A stretch of 64,000 bases of DNA from CAYJLB01 sp964370845 (GTDB lineage Bacteria; Bacillota; Clostridia; Oscillospirales; Ruminococcaceae), in assembly GCA_964370845.1 (NCBI GenBank), contig CAYJLB010000004.1, positions 7,632 through 71,631 on the forward strand. Direction: 5' to 3'. The notes beneath the pieces were generated by a model that was not told the origin of the DNA, did not search any database, and saw nothing but the letters and a program-made list of their open reading frames with translations. Below, piece by piece: positions 7,026 through 15,755 of the stretch. Positions within the stretch are counted from its first letter, which is position 1. Every line of letters starts with the position of its first letter. The position numbers and the translations under genes were made by a program.

Positions 7026-7700
7026 ATGAACAATTTAAATATTAAAGAATTAGGAAAAATCGGAGAATTTTTAATTTATAACCACTCAAAAGCGACTTCT
7101 TCACACAACTATACTGTTGACATTGAAAAATTTATCAGTGAGGATTTAATGGTGAAAATCGGATATGCAGAATTTTCGAACAAAAATAGCGGAAAATTAG
7201 CTTTTGTTTCCGATGGAAAAACTCCTGTAGAAATTATTAAGAATGACAAACTATATAGACGAACTTATCCAAAAGAAACCATTGCAATGAGCAGTGTTTT
7301 ATTAAAAAAAGAGCAAGAAGTGCTAAAAAATCTAACTCTAGCTCGTCAAGCTAGTAAGATTATATTAAATAGACTTTCAAAAAGCGATGACTTACTTTCG
7401 ACAGAAGAAATTAATGAGCAAATTGAAACCATGGCGATTTCATTAATTTTGCCAAAATTCCTTCTTGAAAAAACTCTTGCACGTTTTACTGGAGGAAAAA
7501 GAATTTCAATTTATGGCGGAAATACAATGAAACAAGAAGATAGAAAACTTCTTATGATAATGGCGGAATACTTAGGAGTGTCTTATTTTATGCTTGTTTC
7601 AAGGTTAAAAAGTCTTTGTTATTTTGAACGAAAAGAATTTGCTGAATATTTCAAAATCAGTTTACGCAGTAATGATAAAATTGCGATTTCTGCTAGATAG
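7026..7700 (+). CDS. Degenerate ImmA/IrrE (M78)-like protein
   Basis: The 224-residue protein resembles M78 metallopeptidases in layout. It has an N-terminal mixed region, a helix where HExxH is expected, a following helix with IETMAISLILP, and a C-terminal winged-helix-like end (EYLGVSYFMLVSRLK). The zinc motif is lost: the segment reads TLARQASKIIL, with Arg107, Gln108 and Lys111 at the H-E-H positions. It is therefore probably not a protease. ImmA/IrrE proteins cleave or relieve repressors encoded next to them, so partnership with the LexA-like protein is a reasonable guess. A bidirectional terminator follows. Confidence 0.6.
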   Translation: MNNLNIKELGKIGEFLIYNHSKATSSHNYTVDIEKFISEDLMVKIGYAEFSNKNSGKLAFVSDGKTPVEIIKNDKLYRRTYPKETIAMSSVLLKKEQEVLKNLTLARQASKIILNRLSKSDDLLSTEEINEQIETMAISLILPKFLLEKTLARFTGGKRISIYGGNTMKQEDRKLLMIMAEYLGVSYFMLVSRLKSLCYFERKEFAEYFKISLRSNDKIAISAR

Positions 7701-7709
7701 CATACAATA

Positions 7710-7760
7710 AAAACGGAGTAAAGAAACTTATTATTAAAGTTTCTTTACTCCGTTTATTAT
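7710..7760. terminator. Bidirectional terminator
   Basis: AAAACGGAGTAAAGAAACTT pairs with AAGTTTCTTTACTCCGTTT between two convergent genes, with T/A-rich flanks on both sides. Confidence 0.85.
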
Positions 7761-7767
7761 TTGATTA

Positions 7768-9456
7768 TTATATTTGGTTTTCAGCAAGCCAAACTTTTAA
7801 TCTATCCATAATTGATTTTATTGAACCGTCTTCAAGTGGAGATAAAAATCCTGTTGTCTTGATAATGTCAACAAAAGTTTTAGTTCCGCCTAAATCAACA
7901 AAATCCACATACATTTTATATGCTTCTTCCTTATTTTCAAGGAATTTTGCATAGAATTGTAAAGCCATAGTTTGCGCCATACAATAGTCAATGTAATAGA
8001 ATGGATACATATAAATGTGAAGTTGACGTTGCCAACCCGCTCCTCTGCCATAGAATGGAATTTCATCATACTCAATTCCAGGGCGGAAACGTTTTTCAAT
8101 TTCAAGCCATTTTTGATTTCGTTCTTCAGGGGTTAAATCAGGGTTTGCATAAACAACTTCTTGGAATTCGTCAACTTGACAACCATAAGGTATGAAAGTT
8201 AATGCACCCTCAACGTGAGCCAATTTATATTTCGCAGCATCTTGTTTAAAGAAAAGGTGATGCCACGGTGCAGTTAAAAACTCCATTGCCATTGAGTGAG
8301 TTTCGGCAATTTCCATTGAATATTCATTCATCATTGATAATTCAAAGTTTTTAAAGCCTCTAAAACTGTTGAAAGCGTGTCCCATTTCGTGAGTTAAGAC
8401 GTCAACATCGTGAGCAGTGTCATTGAAATTAGCAAAAACGAATGGATATTTGTAATCTCCAAAGTTTGTGCAGTACCCGCCAGGCGCTTTCCCGTCTTTT
8501 GAATACAAGTCAAAAAGTTCGTTATCATACATAACTTTAATAAATTCAGCAGTTTCAGGCATCATTTCAAGATACATTTGCTTTCCGCTTGCAATAATTT
8601 CTTCACTTGAAACTTGCGGTTTTGGTGCACCATCTTTAAATGTATAAGGTAAATCATAGAATTTTAGTTCAGACATTTCAGTACGCTTCATTTGATTTTT
8701 TTGAATTTCCTTAACAACAGGAACAATTTCGCTTACAACTTGATTTTTGAACACGGCAACAGCACTATTGTCGTAGCAATTTCTTCTTCTTCTCATATAA
8801 CCAAGTTGAACAAAGTTGTCGCAACCCATAATTTTCGCTTGAGCAGTTCTATTTTTAACCAGTTTGTCAAAAATATCGTCCAATTTATCTTGAACAGCGT
8901 CAAAGCATTTACCCTCAGCAATATAAGCAGCTTTTCGAACTTCACGGTCAAGGCTCTCTTTATAAGGACCAAGCAACGGTAAAGGCATTGTCTTTCCATC
9001 GAATTCAACTGTCAATTTTGCATACATTTGTTGATACTCATGGACAAGCTTGCTTTCTTCTTTCGCAAGTTCAGTACACTCAGGTGAAAAAGATTTAATA
9101 GCCAGTTCCGCATTTATAAAAGGCACGTCACCGATTTTTTCAATTAAATAATCTTTAAAAGGACTGTTTACCATTGCAACTTCAAGTGGCAAAGCTTTTT
9201 CTTTCATAATAGTTAGGTTTGGAAGTAAATATTCCATTTCCGCCTTATAAAACTCATCGTTTGTGTCAATAGTATTTCTAACGTGAGCAAGAGAGTAATT
9301 TGTAGCAATTGTACTTTCAAGTTTGTCAACTTTTTTTAACACTTCAAATTGTTCCTCTTTAGTGGTAGCATTTTGGAAATCTGCAATTAATTTTTCTAAC
9401 TCTGCAAATTTTTTTTCAAAGTCAGGTCTTGAGTATTCTAATTCCGAAAACTTCAT
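7768..9456 (-). CDS. M3 family oligoendopeptidase
   Basis: The 562-residue cytoplasmic zinc peptidase hydrolyses short peptides. The HEMGH motif gives zinc ligands His356 and His360 with catalytic Glu357, and the third ligand region EIAETHSMAMEFL follows. Length fits the compact M3B group (oligoendopeptidase F-like). An upstream in-frame ATG at 9474 overlaps the AAAGGA site, so the ATG at 9456 (MKFSELEYSRPDF) is chosen. It is monocistronic and divergent from the oligopeptide transporter operon, a sensible functional pairing. Confidence 0.93.
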   Translation of the reverse strand: MKFSELEYSRPDFEKKFAELEKLIADFQNATTKEEQFEVLKKVDKLESTIATNYSLAHVRNTIDTNDEFYKAEMEYLLPNLTIMKEKALPLEVAMVNSPFKDYLIEKIGDVPFINAELAIKSFSPECTELAKEESKLVHEYQQMYAKLTVEFDGKTMPLPLLGPYKESLDREVRKAAYIAEGKCFDAVQDKLDDIFDKLVKNRTAQAKIMGCDNFVQLGYMRRRRNCYDNSAVAVFKNQVVSEIVPVVKEIQKNQMKRTEMSELKFYDLPYTFKDGAPKPQVSSEEIIASGKQMYLEMMPETAEFIKVMYDNELFDLYSKDGKAPGGYCTNFGDYKYPFVFANFNDTAHDVDVLTHEMGHAFNSFRGFKNFELSMMNEYSMEIAETHSMAMEFLTAPWHHLFFKQDAAKYKLAHVEGALTFIPYGCQVDEFQEVVYANPDLTPEERNQKWLEIEKRFRPGIEYDEIPFYGRGAGWQRQLHIYMYPFYYIDYCMAQTMALQFYAKFLENKEEAYKMYVDFVDLGGTKTFVDIIKTTGFLSPLEDGSIKSIMDRLKVWLAENQI

Positions 9457-9704
9457 TTTTGTCAATCCTTTCAATCTGATGAAATATAGTATAAATATTA
9501 ATCATAAAATTATTCTCAAACTAAAAAATTTGAGTTATTTTAACAGACATTATATAACAAAGTAAAGTGATAAACTGTTAATTGTGCAATATAATAGCAG
9601 GTGTTTTTGATTAAATTTATGGTAATATTGTAACATTTTTTGCAAGATAAAGCAAGTATTTTTGCAAAATTATTAAAATTGTGATAAGTGTGTGTTAAAT
9701 TTCC

Positions 9705-9733
9705 TTGCTTTTTCGTGAAAGTTAGTGTATAAT
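9705..9733 (+). promoter_or_regulatory. Promoter of the opp operon
   Basis: TTGCTT (9705-9710), a 17-base spacer and TATAAT (9728-9733) lie 37 bases before the SBP start, followed by AAAGGAGG. The rest of the gap 9457-9704 is AT-rich, and I see nothing else defined in it. Confidence 0.75.
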
Positions 9734-9769
9734 ATCGGAGTAATCAAATAAAAGGAGGAAAAATTAAAA

Positions 9770-11680
9770 ATGAAAAAATTACTTGCAGCGTTGCTAGCAA
9801 CTCTATGCGCAGCTACTTTTGTAGCTTGTGGAGATGACTCATCAGCACCGCTAAACACAACTGCTCCTGCTACTGAAGCAACTTCTGAAGCAGGAGGCGA
9901 AGAAACTACTGCACCTACAACTGAGGGCAATCCTTTCGAGGACGGACTAATTATTGGTTCTGTTACTGATCTTAACGCAGATATGATGTCTGGTTGGACT
10001 AATGGTTCACAAAACCAAGCTGTTCACAGATTACTAGGTGGTTATGAAACTTTTGATTTCACACCTGACCAAACTTACGTTTTAAACGAAGTTGCTGTTA
10101 AAGAATTAGTTATTACTGATAACGAAGATGGTTCAAAAACTTACACTTATACAATTAACGAAAACCTAGTTTACAACAATGGCGACCCAATCACTGCTGT
10201 TGACTATGTATTCTCAGTTCTATTCGGTTCATCACCTGAACTTGGTCAACTTGACGGTGCTTCAAACATCGCTGGCGAACCATTTGTAGGTTACGAAGCA
10301 TTCAATGCTGGCGAAACTAAAACTTTCGCAGGTGTTAGATTACTTGGTGATTACCAATTCTCAATCACAATGAAAGCTGAAGAACTACCAAACTACTTTG
10401 AATCAGTATTTATGGCTGTTGGCCCATCACCAATGCATGTAATGGCTCCTGGTGTTACTATTACTGACGATGGTACTGGTGCTACTCTTTCAGAAGAATT
10501 TACTGTTGAACTTTTAACAGAAACAATTCTTAACCCAGAAACTGGTTACAGATATAACCCACAAGTTACTTCTGGTCCTTACCAATTCGAAAGCTATGAC
10601 CCTGAAACTCTACAAGGTGTTCTTGTTAAGAGTGACAACTTCCTTGGAAGATATGACGGTGCAACTGCTACAATCGATAAATTAGTATTCAAATCAGTTG
10701 TTGACGCAACTCAACTTGACGAACTTGCTGCTGGTTCAGTTCACCTAATCGCTGGACTAAACGGTGGTGAAAAAATCAATGCTGGTCTTGATATGGTTGA
10801 TGAAGGTATCGTTGAATCTACTTCTTACCCAAGAGCTGGTTACGGTAAAATCGAATTCGCTTGTGAATTTGGTCCTACACAATTTGTTGAAGTAAGACAA
10901 GCAATTGCTTACTCACTAGATAGAGTTGCTTTCGCTAACCAATGGACTGGTGGTTACGGACAATTAACTCACTCAAGATATGGTCTATCTCAATGGGAAG
11001 CTCAAGCTAGCCTTGAATTCATTGAAACTGAACTAAACCACTACGCAATCGACCTTGAAATGGCTAAACAAGTTCTAATCGACGGCGGTTGGACTTTAAA
11101 TGCTGAAGGTGGAGAATTCGTAGAAGGAACTGACGAAATTCGTTACAAAGACGTTGATGGCGAATTAATGCCACTTATCGTTGAATGGGCTTCTTCAGAA
11201 AACAACCCAATCTCTGATATGATCGTTCAAATGCTTGTTCCAAACGCTCCACTAATTGGTATGAAAATCAACCAAACTGTTATGGACTTTGGTACACTTC
11301 TAACTCACCTATACCGTCTAGATCCAGCTGATGCTGACTACCATATGTTTAACCTAGCAACTGGTTTTGCTACTACAAACCCAGTATGGTACTACTTCAG
11401 CCCAGAAGAACAATTCTTAGGACAATACAACACTCCAAGAATTGACGACGAAGAATTATATTCAATCGCTCTTGAAATGCAAAAAACTGATTCAACTGAT
11501 CAAGAAAGATGGTTAGAACTATGGCAACAATCTATCCTACGTTTTAACGAATTAGTAATTGAATTACCACTATATTCTGATGAATATTTCGAATTCTTCC
11601 ACCCAGCACTTGAAAACTATGAACCATTTGCATTATGGTCATGGGAACACGCAATTCTACGCGCATCAGTTGCTGAATAA
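9770..11680 (+). CDS. Oligopeptide ABC transporter substrate-binding lipoprotein
   Basis: The 636-residue family 5 extracellular solute-binding protein (OppA-like) has a lipoprotein signal with FVAC (Cys20), a short Thr/Ala/Glu linker and the SBP_bac_5 domain. It captures peptides outside the membrane for the OppBCDF complex encoded downstream. Codon choice differs from its neighbours (many AAC, GAC, TTC and CTA codons), which suggests very high expression. A strong AAAGGAGG site precedes it. A hairpin with a T-rich tail follows at 11728, so the distal genes are probably expressed at lower level. Confidence 0.93.
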   Translation: MKKLLAALLATLCAATFVACGDDSSAPLNTTAPATEATSEAGGEETTAPTTEGNPFEDGLIIGSVTDLNADMMSGWTNGSQNQAVHRLLGGYETFDFTPDQTYVLNEVAVKELVITDNEDGSKTYTYTINENLVYNNGDPITAVDYVFSVLFGSSPELGQLDGASNIAGEPFVGYEAFNAGETKTFAGVRLLGDYQFSITMKAEELPNYFESVFMAVGPSPMHVMAPGVTITDDGTGATLSEEFTVELLTETILNPETGYRYNPQVTSGPYQFESYDPETLQGVLVKSDNFLGRYDGATATIDKLVFKSVVDATQLDELAAGSVHLIAGLNGGEKINAGLDMVDEGIVESTSYPRAGYGKIEFACEFGPTQFVEVRQAIAYSLDRVAFANQWTGGYGQLTHSRYGLSQWEAQASLEFIETELNHYAIDLEMAKQVLIDGGWTLNAEGGEFVEGTDEIRYKDVDGELMPLIVEWASSENNPISDMIVQMLVPNAPLIGMKINQTVMDFGTLLTHLYRLDPADADYHMFNLATGFATTNPVWYYFSPEEQFLGQYNTPRIDDEELYSIALEMQKTDSTDQERWLELWQQSILRFNELVIELPLYSDEYFEFFHPALENYEPFALWSWEHAILRASVAE

Positions 11681-11727
11681 TTCAGTTAAATAATTATTGA
11701 TAATAAATCTATTTAATATCATAATAC

Positions 11728-11775
11728 TTACAGGACATTAATATATTTAGTGTCCTGTAACGTTATTTTTTCATT
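11728..11775 (+). terminator. Intra-operon hairpin (partial terminator)
   Basis: TTACAGGACA (11728-11737) pairs with TGTCCTGTAA (11751-11760), followed by CGTTATTTTTTC. Such hairpins after binding-protein genes usually lower read-through into the permease genes and stabilise the SBP message. Confidence 0.65.
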
Positions 11776-11831
11776 TTTTTATTTTTACCAATTTTTTACA
11801 ATACAATCTTTTTTGAAGGGATGATTAGTTA

Positions 11832-12815
11832 GTGCTTAGATATATTTTGAAACGTTTGCTATATTTAATATTTGTTTTAGCATTGGTTTCACTAATTTTA
11901 TTCGGAATTTTTAAACTTGTACCGGGAGATCCGGCTGCAATGTTACTTGAGGGACAAAGAACAGCTCTTTCTCCTGAACAATATCAACAACTTTATTTAC
12001 AAACAAGAGCTGATTTAGGTCTTGATGAAAACATTTTGGTTCAATACTTTAAATGGGTAGTAAATACAGTTCAAGGGGATTTTGGTTATTCTACACAATA
12101 CAAAATGCCTGTTATTGACGTACTTGGAGCACCAATGTCCAATACAGTAAAACTAAATCTTATTACAATGTTTTTAGTTTTTGCTATTACAATTCCACTT
12201 GGAATTACAACCGCTGTACGAAAATTTTCAGTTTATGATAACATCGTACAAGTCGGCTCGGTAATCGGTTACAGTATTCCATCATTTATCATAGGTCTTG
12301 TTTTTATTGCAATTTTTGCGGTAACCCTTGGCTGGCTTCCGATAAGTGGTTCTGTTTCCGCAGGTAGTACAGCTACTGGTTTAGCTGATACCTTAGATAG
12401 GCTACGTCATATGGTTTTACCTGTTATGGTAATGACTTTTGGCTCGCTTGGTGGTATCACACGTTATGTTCGTGGTGCTATGATTGAATCATTACAAATG
12501 GATTACATCAGAACTGCAAGGGCAAAAGGTCTTAAAGAAAAAGTTGTAATCTACGTTCACGCATTTAGAAACTCACTAATTCCACTTGTAACAATTACAA
12601 CAGGCTGGATGGTAAGTTTATTTGGTGGTTCGGTAATCATTGAATCCGTTTTCAACTGGAACGGTATGGGAACTTTACTTGTTTCTTCATTAAGACAACA
12701 AGACTTCTCTGTTTCAATGGCAATCCAAATATTCTTCGTGTTACTTGTTTTACTTGGTAACCTTATTATGGATATTGGATACTCACTTGTTGACCCACGT
12801 ATTAAATTAAGCTAG
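11832..12815 (+). CDS. Oligopeptide ABC transporter permease (OppB-like)
   Basis: The 327-residue membrane protein has a GTG start behind GAAGGG. Features are the N-terminal segment RYILKRLLYLIFVLALVSLILF, the conserved VPGDPA after TM1, about six membrane segments and the EAA-type ATPase-contact loop (SLQMDYIRTARAKGLKE). It forms the translocation channel with the downstream OppC-like protein. Nothing in it is unusual, in contrast to its partners. Nineteen bases separate it from oppC. Confidence 0.93.
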   Translation: MLRYILKRLLYLIFVLALVSLILFGIFKLVPGDPAAMLLEGQRTALSPEQYQQLYLQTRADLGLDENILVQYFKWVVNTVQGDFGYSTQYKMPVIDVLGAPMSNTVKLNLITMFLVFAITIPLGITTAVRKFSVYDNIVQVGSVIGYSIPSFIIGLVFIAIFAVTLGWLPISGSVSAGSTATGLADTLDRLRHMVLPVMVMTFGSLGGITRYVRGAMIESLQMDYIRTARAKGLKEKVVIYVHAFRNSLIPLVTITTGWMVSLFGGSVIIESVFNWNGMGTLLVSSLRQQDFSVSMAIQIFFVLLVLLGNLIMDIGYSLVDPRIKLS

Positions 12816-12833
12816 GAAAGGGAAAAATTAAAT

Positions 12834-14633
12834 ATGAAAAAGAAAAATACATTTCTTCTTTTAATAAAAAGCCTTTTCCGTGGGAACAATGTCCTAAGTG
12901 AGGCGGATATATTAAAAGAAGAAGAACTACAAAGTCCTTTTAGAACTATAGTTAAAAACTTTTTTGGAAACAAAATCGCTTTAGCTGGAATTATCGTGTT
13001 CGCATTTATGTTTATTTTAGCATTTATTATGCCACATTTCATTCCGCTAGATTTAAACTTCCAAAACTCAACTCAAAAAAATGTTGGTTTAACTCAATCA
13101 ATGCTTGACGTTCCATCAAGTCTTGAAAATAATTATAAAGAAGCTGACGCTGGTTCAATTTTCAGTGTTGGTATCGATAATAATGGTGGAGTATACCTAT
13201 GGGGACAAGTTGATGACAAGTTATATGCACTTCCAGAAGATATGGCTGGTGTTGCGTTAACTCAAGTATCAGCGGGTCTTGACCACATTACAGCTCTTGG
13301 TGAAGATGGAAAAGTTTACTCATGGGGTAATGACCGTCTTAACATCACAAACATTCCAAGTAATGTTGAAAGAATGGATAATATCGCAAAAGTTTTTGCG
13401 GGAAATCAAATTTCTTTTGCAATTACAGATGACGGAGAACTTTATAACTGGGGTAATGCTAACTTAATTAAAATAGCTGTTCCTTTTGAATATCAAGGCG
13501 AGTATGCTGATGTTGTTGCAAACACAAACACTGCCCTTGCTTTAACAACAGGTGGAGAGGTTGTTTCTGTAGTTATTCAAGATAACTCATTTAGTAAAAT
13601 CCCTGAAGAAATTCAAGGTACTGTTTCGGAAATTGCTATCACTGAAAAAACTGCAATGGCTTTGACAAATGATGGACAAGTTCATTTCTGGGGTGATACA
13701 ACAAACGGAATTGCAGATGTTCCTGCTGAAATTCAAGGTAAAATCGTAGCAATTTCTGCTGGTTACTCACATTTTACAGCTGTTACTGATGATGGAAAAG
13801 TTTACGCTTGGGGAAGTAATTCATACGGCGAAAGCGATGTTCCAAACATTTCAAATGCTGTAGACATTTCTTCTGACTACTATCAAAACTATGTAACTAC
13901 ATCTGACGGAAAAGTTGTTACTTTTGGTCACAAAGGTTACTTACTAGGAACAGACCACTACGGTCGTGACGTGTTCACAAGACTTATTGCTGGTGGACAA
14001 ATGACTATGACTATCGGTGCTGTTGCTGTTATTATTCAACTTCTAATCGGTGTTATGGTTGGTGGTGCTGCTGGTTACTACGGTGGAAAAATTGACAACT
14101 TCTTAATGCGTATTGCCGAAGTTATCGGTTCAATTCCATTTATGCCACTTGCGATGATTTTATCGGCGATAATCGGTTCTTCTATCCCTGAAAACGCTAG
14201 AATTACCATGATAATGGTTATCCTTGGTGTTCTTTCTTGGCCTTCGACTGCAAGACTTATCCGTGGACAAGTTCTTGCTGAACGTGAAAAAGAATTCGTT
14301 ACTGCTGCTAAATCAATGGGTATTAAAGAAAGAGTAATTATTTTCAGACACATTATTCCAAATATAATTACTGTTATTATAGTAAGTGCTACACTTTCAT
14401 TTGCATCATCAATGCTTACAGAAACTGCACTTTCATTCTTAGGATTTGGTGTACTTGAGCCACGTCCAACTTGGGGTAATATGCTTACTTCCTCACAATC
14501 TTCCGAAGTTATTTCAGTTTATTGGTGGAGATGGATATTCCCAGCACTTGCACTTTCAATCACTACAATTAGTATTAACTTAATCGGTGATGGATTAAGA
14601 AACGCAATTGACCCTAAATCCAACGAACGCTAG
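12834..14633 (+). CDS. Oligopeptide ABC permease (OppC-like) with inserted seven-motif RCC1 propeller
   Basis: The 599-residue protein is about twice the usual OppC length of 290-300. Residues 1-70 are a normal OppC start with TM1. Residues about 369-599 are a normal OppC core (LLGTDHYGRDVFTRLIAGG, EAA loop AAKSMGIKERVIIFRH). Between them (about 76-368) lie seven repeats of roughly 40 residues. Each carries an RCC1-type D-D/N-G-x-V/L-Y-x-W-G motif: YLWG 121, YSWG 162, YNWG 204, a degenerate copy near 243, HFWG 283, YAWG 324 and VTFG 362. The inserted stretch lies in the extracellular loop after TM1. Both halves are one uninterrupted frame. It probably still acts as a permease with an external docking or sensing domain (inference). 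Confidence 0.9.
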   Translation: MKKKNTFLLLIKSLFRGNNVLSEADILKEEELQSPFRTIVKNFFGNKIALAGIIVFAFMFILAFIMPHFIPLDLNFQNSTQKNVGLTQSMLDVPSSLENNYKEADAGSIFSVGIDNNGGVYLWGQVDDKLYALPEDMAGVALTQVSAGLDHITALGEDGKVYSWGNDRLNITNIPSNVERMDNIAKVFAGNQISFAITDDGELYNWGNANLIKIAVPFEYQGEYADVVANTNTALALTTGGEVVSVVIQDNSFSKIPEEIQGTVSEIAITEKTAMALTNDGQVHFWGDTTNGIADVPAEIQGKIVAISAGYSHFTAVTDDGKVYAWGSNSYGESDVPNISNAVDISSDYYQNYVTTSDGKVVTFGHKGYLLGTDHYGRDVFTRLIAGGQMTMTIGAVAVIIQLLIGVMVGGAAGYYGGKIDNFLMRIAEVIGSIPFMPLAMILSAIIGSSIPENARITMIMVILGVLSWPSTARLIRGQVLAEREKEFVTAAKSMGIKERVIIFRHIIPNIITVIIVSATLSFASSMLTETALSFLGFGVLEPRPTWGNMLTSSQSSEVISVYWWRWIFPALALSITTISINLIGDGLRNAIDPKSNER

Positions 14634-14716
14634 GCAACGTGACGTTGCATTCATGCCCGCGTTATTAGATTGATTAATTGGGGAAATTTGTTATCCACGA
14701 GGTCAAAGATAGTACG
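14634..14716 (+). repeat. Dispersed hairpin/CCCGCG element, copy 2
   Basis: The perfect hairpin GCAACGTGACGTTGC (14634-14648) starts at the base after the oppC stop. CCCGCG follows at 14656-14661 and CCACGAGG at 14695-14702. The stretch between these boxes is nearly the same as at 1826-1870. It separates oppC from oppD inside the operon without a T-run. Confidence 0.6.
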
Positions 14717-14765
14717 AATTCATAACTAATTGTAAACAACTATATGTAAAGGAACGGTTAATAAA

Positions 14766-15755
14766 ATGGCACTTTTAGAAATAAAAAATTTGCAGACATT
14801 TTTTAAGACCAAAAAAGGCACAGTAAAAGCTGTAAACGGCGTTTCATACCGTGTTGATAAAGGAAAAACTCTCGGAGTAGTTGGAGAAAGTGGAAGTGGT
14901 AAATCTGTTTCTGCGATGAGTATTCTTAAACTTCTTGACGGTAATGGAAGTATTGCCGGCGGAGAGATTGTCTTTGATGGAAAAAATCTTGAAAAAGCTA
15001 CAATAAACGATATGTATAAAATTAGAGGTAACGATATTTCCGTTATCTTCCAAGAACCAATGACTAGTTTAAACCCTGTTTTTACTATTTCCAAACAAAT
15101 TTCCGAAGTTTTTATTATTCACCAAAATATGAATAAAAATCAAGCTGCTGCTGAAGCTGTGGAAATTTTGAGAGCAGTAAAAATCCCTAACCCTGAACGT
15201 GTTGCGAAACAATATCCGCACCAGCTATCAGGTGGTATGCGTCAACGTGTTATGATTGCTATGGCTCTTGCCTGTAAGCCAAAATTGCTTATTGCTGATG
15301 AGCCTACAACAGCTCTTGACGTTACTATTCAAGCACAAATCCTAAAGCTTATGAATGAGCTTAAAAAAGAAAATGAAACTTCAATTTTGTTCATTACACA
15401 TGACCTTGGAGTTATCAATGAAATGGCTGACGAAGTTGCAGTTATGTACTGTGGACAAGTGGTTGAAATGGCTTCTGTTGAAACAATTTTCGGCGAAAAC
15501 CAATATAACCACCCATATACTGAAGGGTTAATGACATCAATTCCAAGACTTGACACTCCTGCTGGAGCAAAACTTGAGTCTATCCCTGGATCAGTTCCAC
15601 ATCCTTTGGCTTTACCTATTGGTTGTAAATTTGCGCCAAGATGTAAATATGCCACTGAAAAATGTGAAACTGAAGAACCAACTTTAGTTGAAGTTGAAGA
15701 TAATCATCAGGTTAGATGTTTCTATCCTTTTAAGGAGGAGCGAAATGGAAAATAA
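14766..15755 (+). CDS. Oligopeptide ABC transporter ATP-binding protein (OppD-like)
   Basis: The 329-residue ATPase has Walker A GESGSGKS (40-47), signature LSGGMRQR (154-161), Walker B LLIADEPT and an H-loop (FITHDLGV). The C-terminal oligopeptide/dipeptide domain carries the conserved cysteine group GCKFAPRCKYATEKC. It energises the OppBC channel. Length is normal. The next gene overlaps it by 11 bases with a strong AAGGAGGAG site inside its 3' end, so the two ATPases are translationally linked. Confidence 0.95.
   Translation: MALLEIKNLQTFFKTKKGTVKAVNGVSYRVDKGKTLGVVGESGSGKSVSAMSILKLLDGNGSIAGGEIVFDGKNLEKATINDMYKIRGNDISVIFQEPMTSLNPVFTISKQISEVFIIHQNMNKNQAAAEAVEILRAVKIPNPERVAKQYPHQLSGGMRQRVMIAMALACKPKLLIADEPTTALDVTIQAQILKLMNELKKENETSILFITHDLGVINEMADEVAVMYCGQVVEMASVETIFGENQYNHPYTEGLMTSIPRLDTPAGAKLESIPGSVPHPLALPIGCKFAPRCKYATEKCETEEPTLVEVEDNHQVRCFYPFKEERNGK

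Noticed and set aside
5425..7700. Integrated island at tRNA-Arg
   Set aside because: No integrase is present and no second copy of the tRNA 3' end was found downstream.
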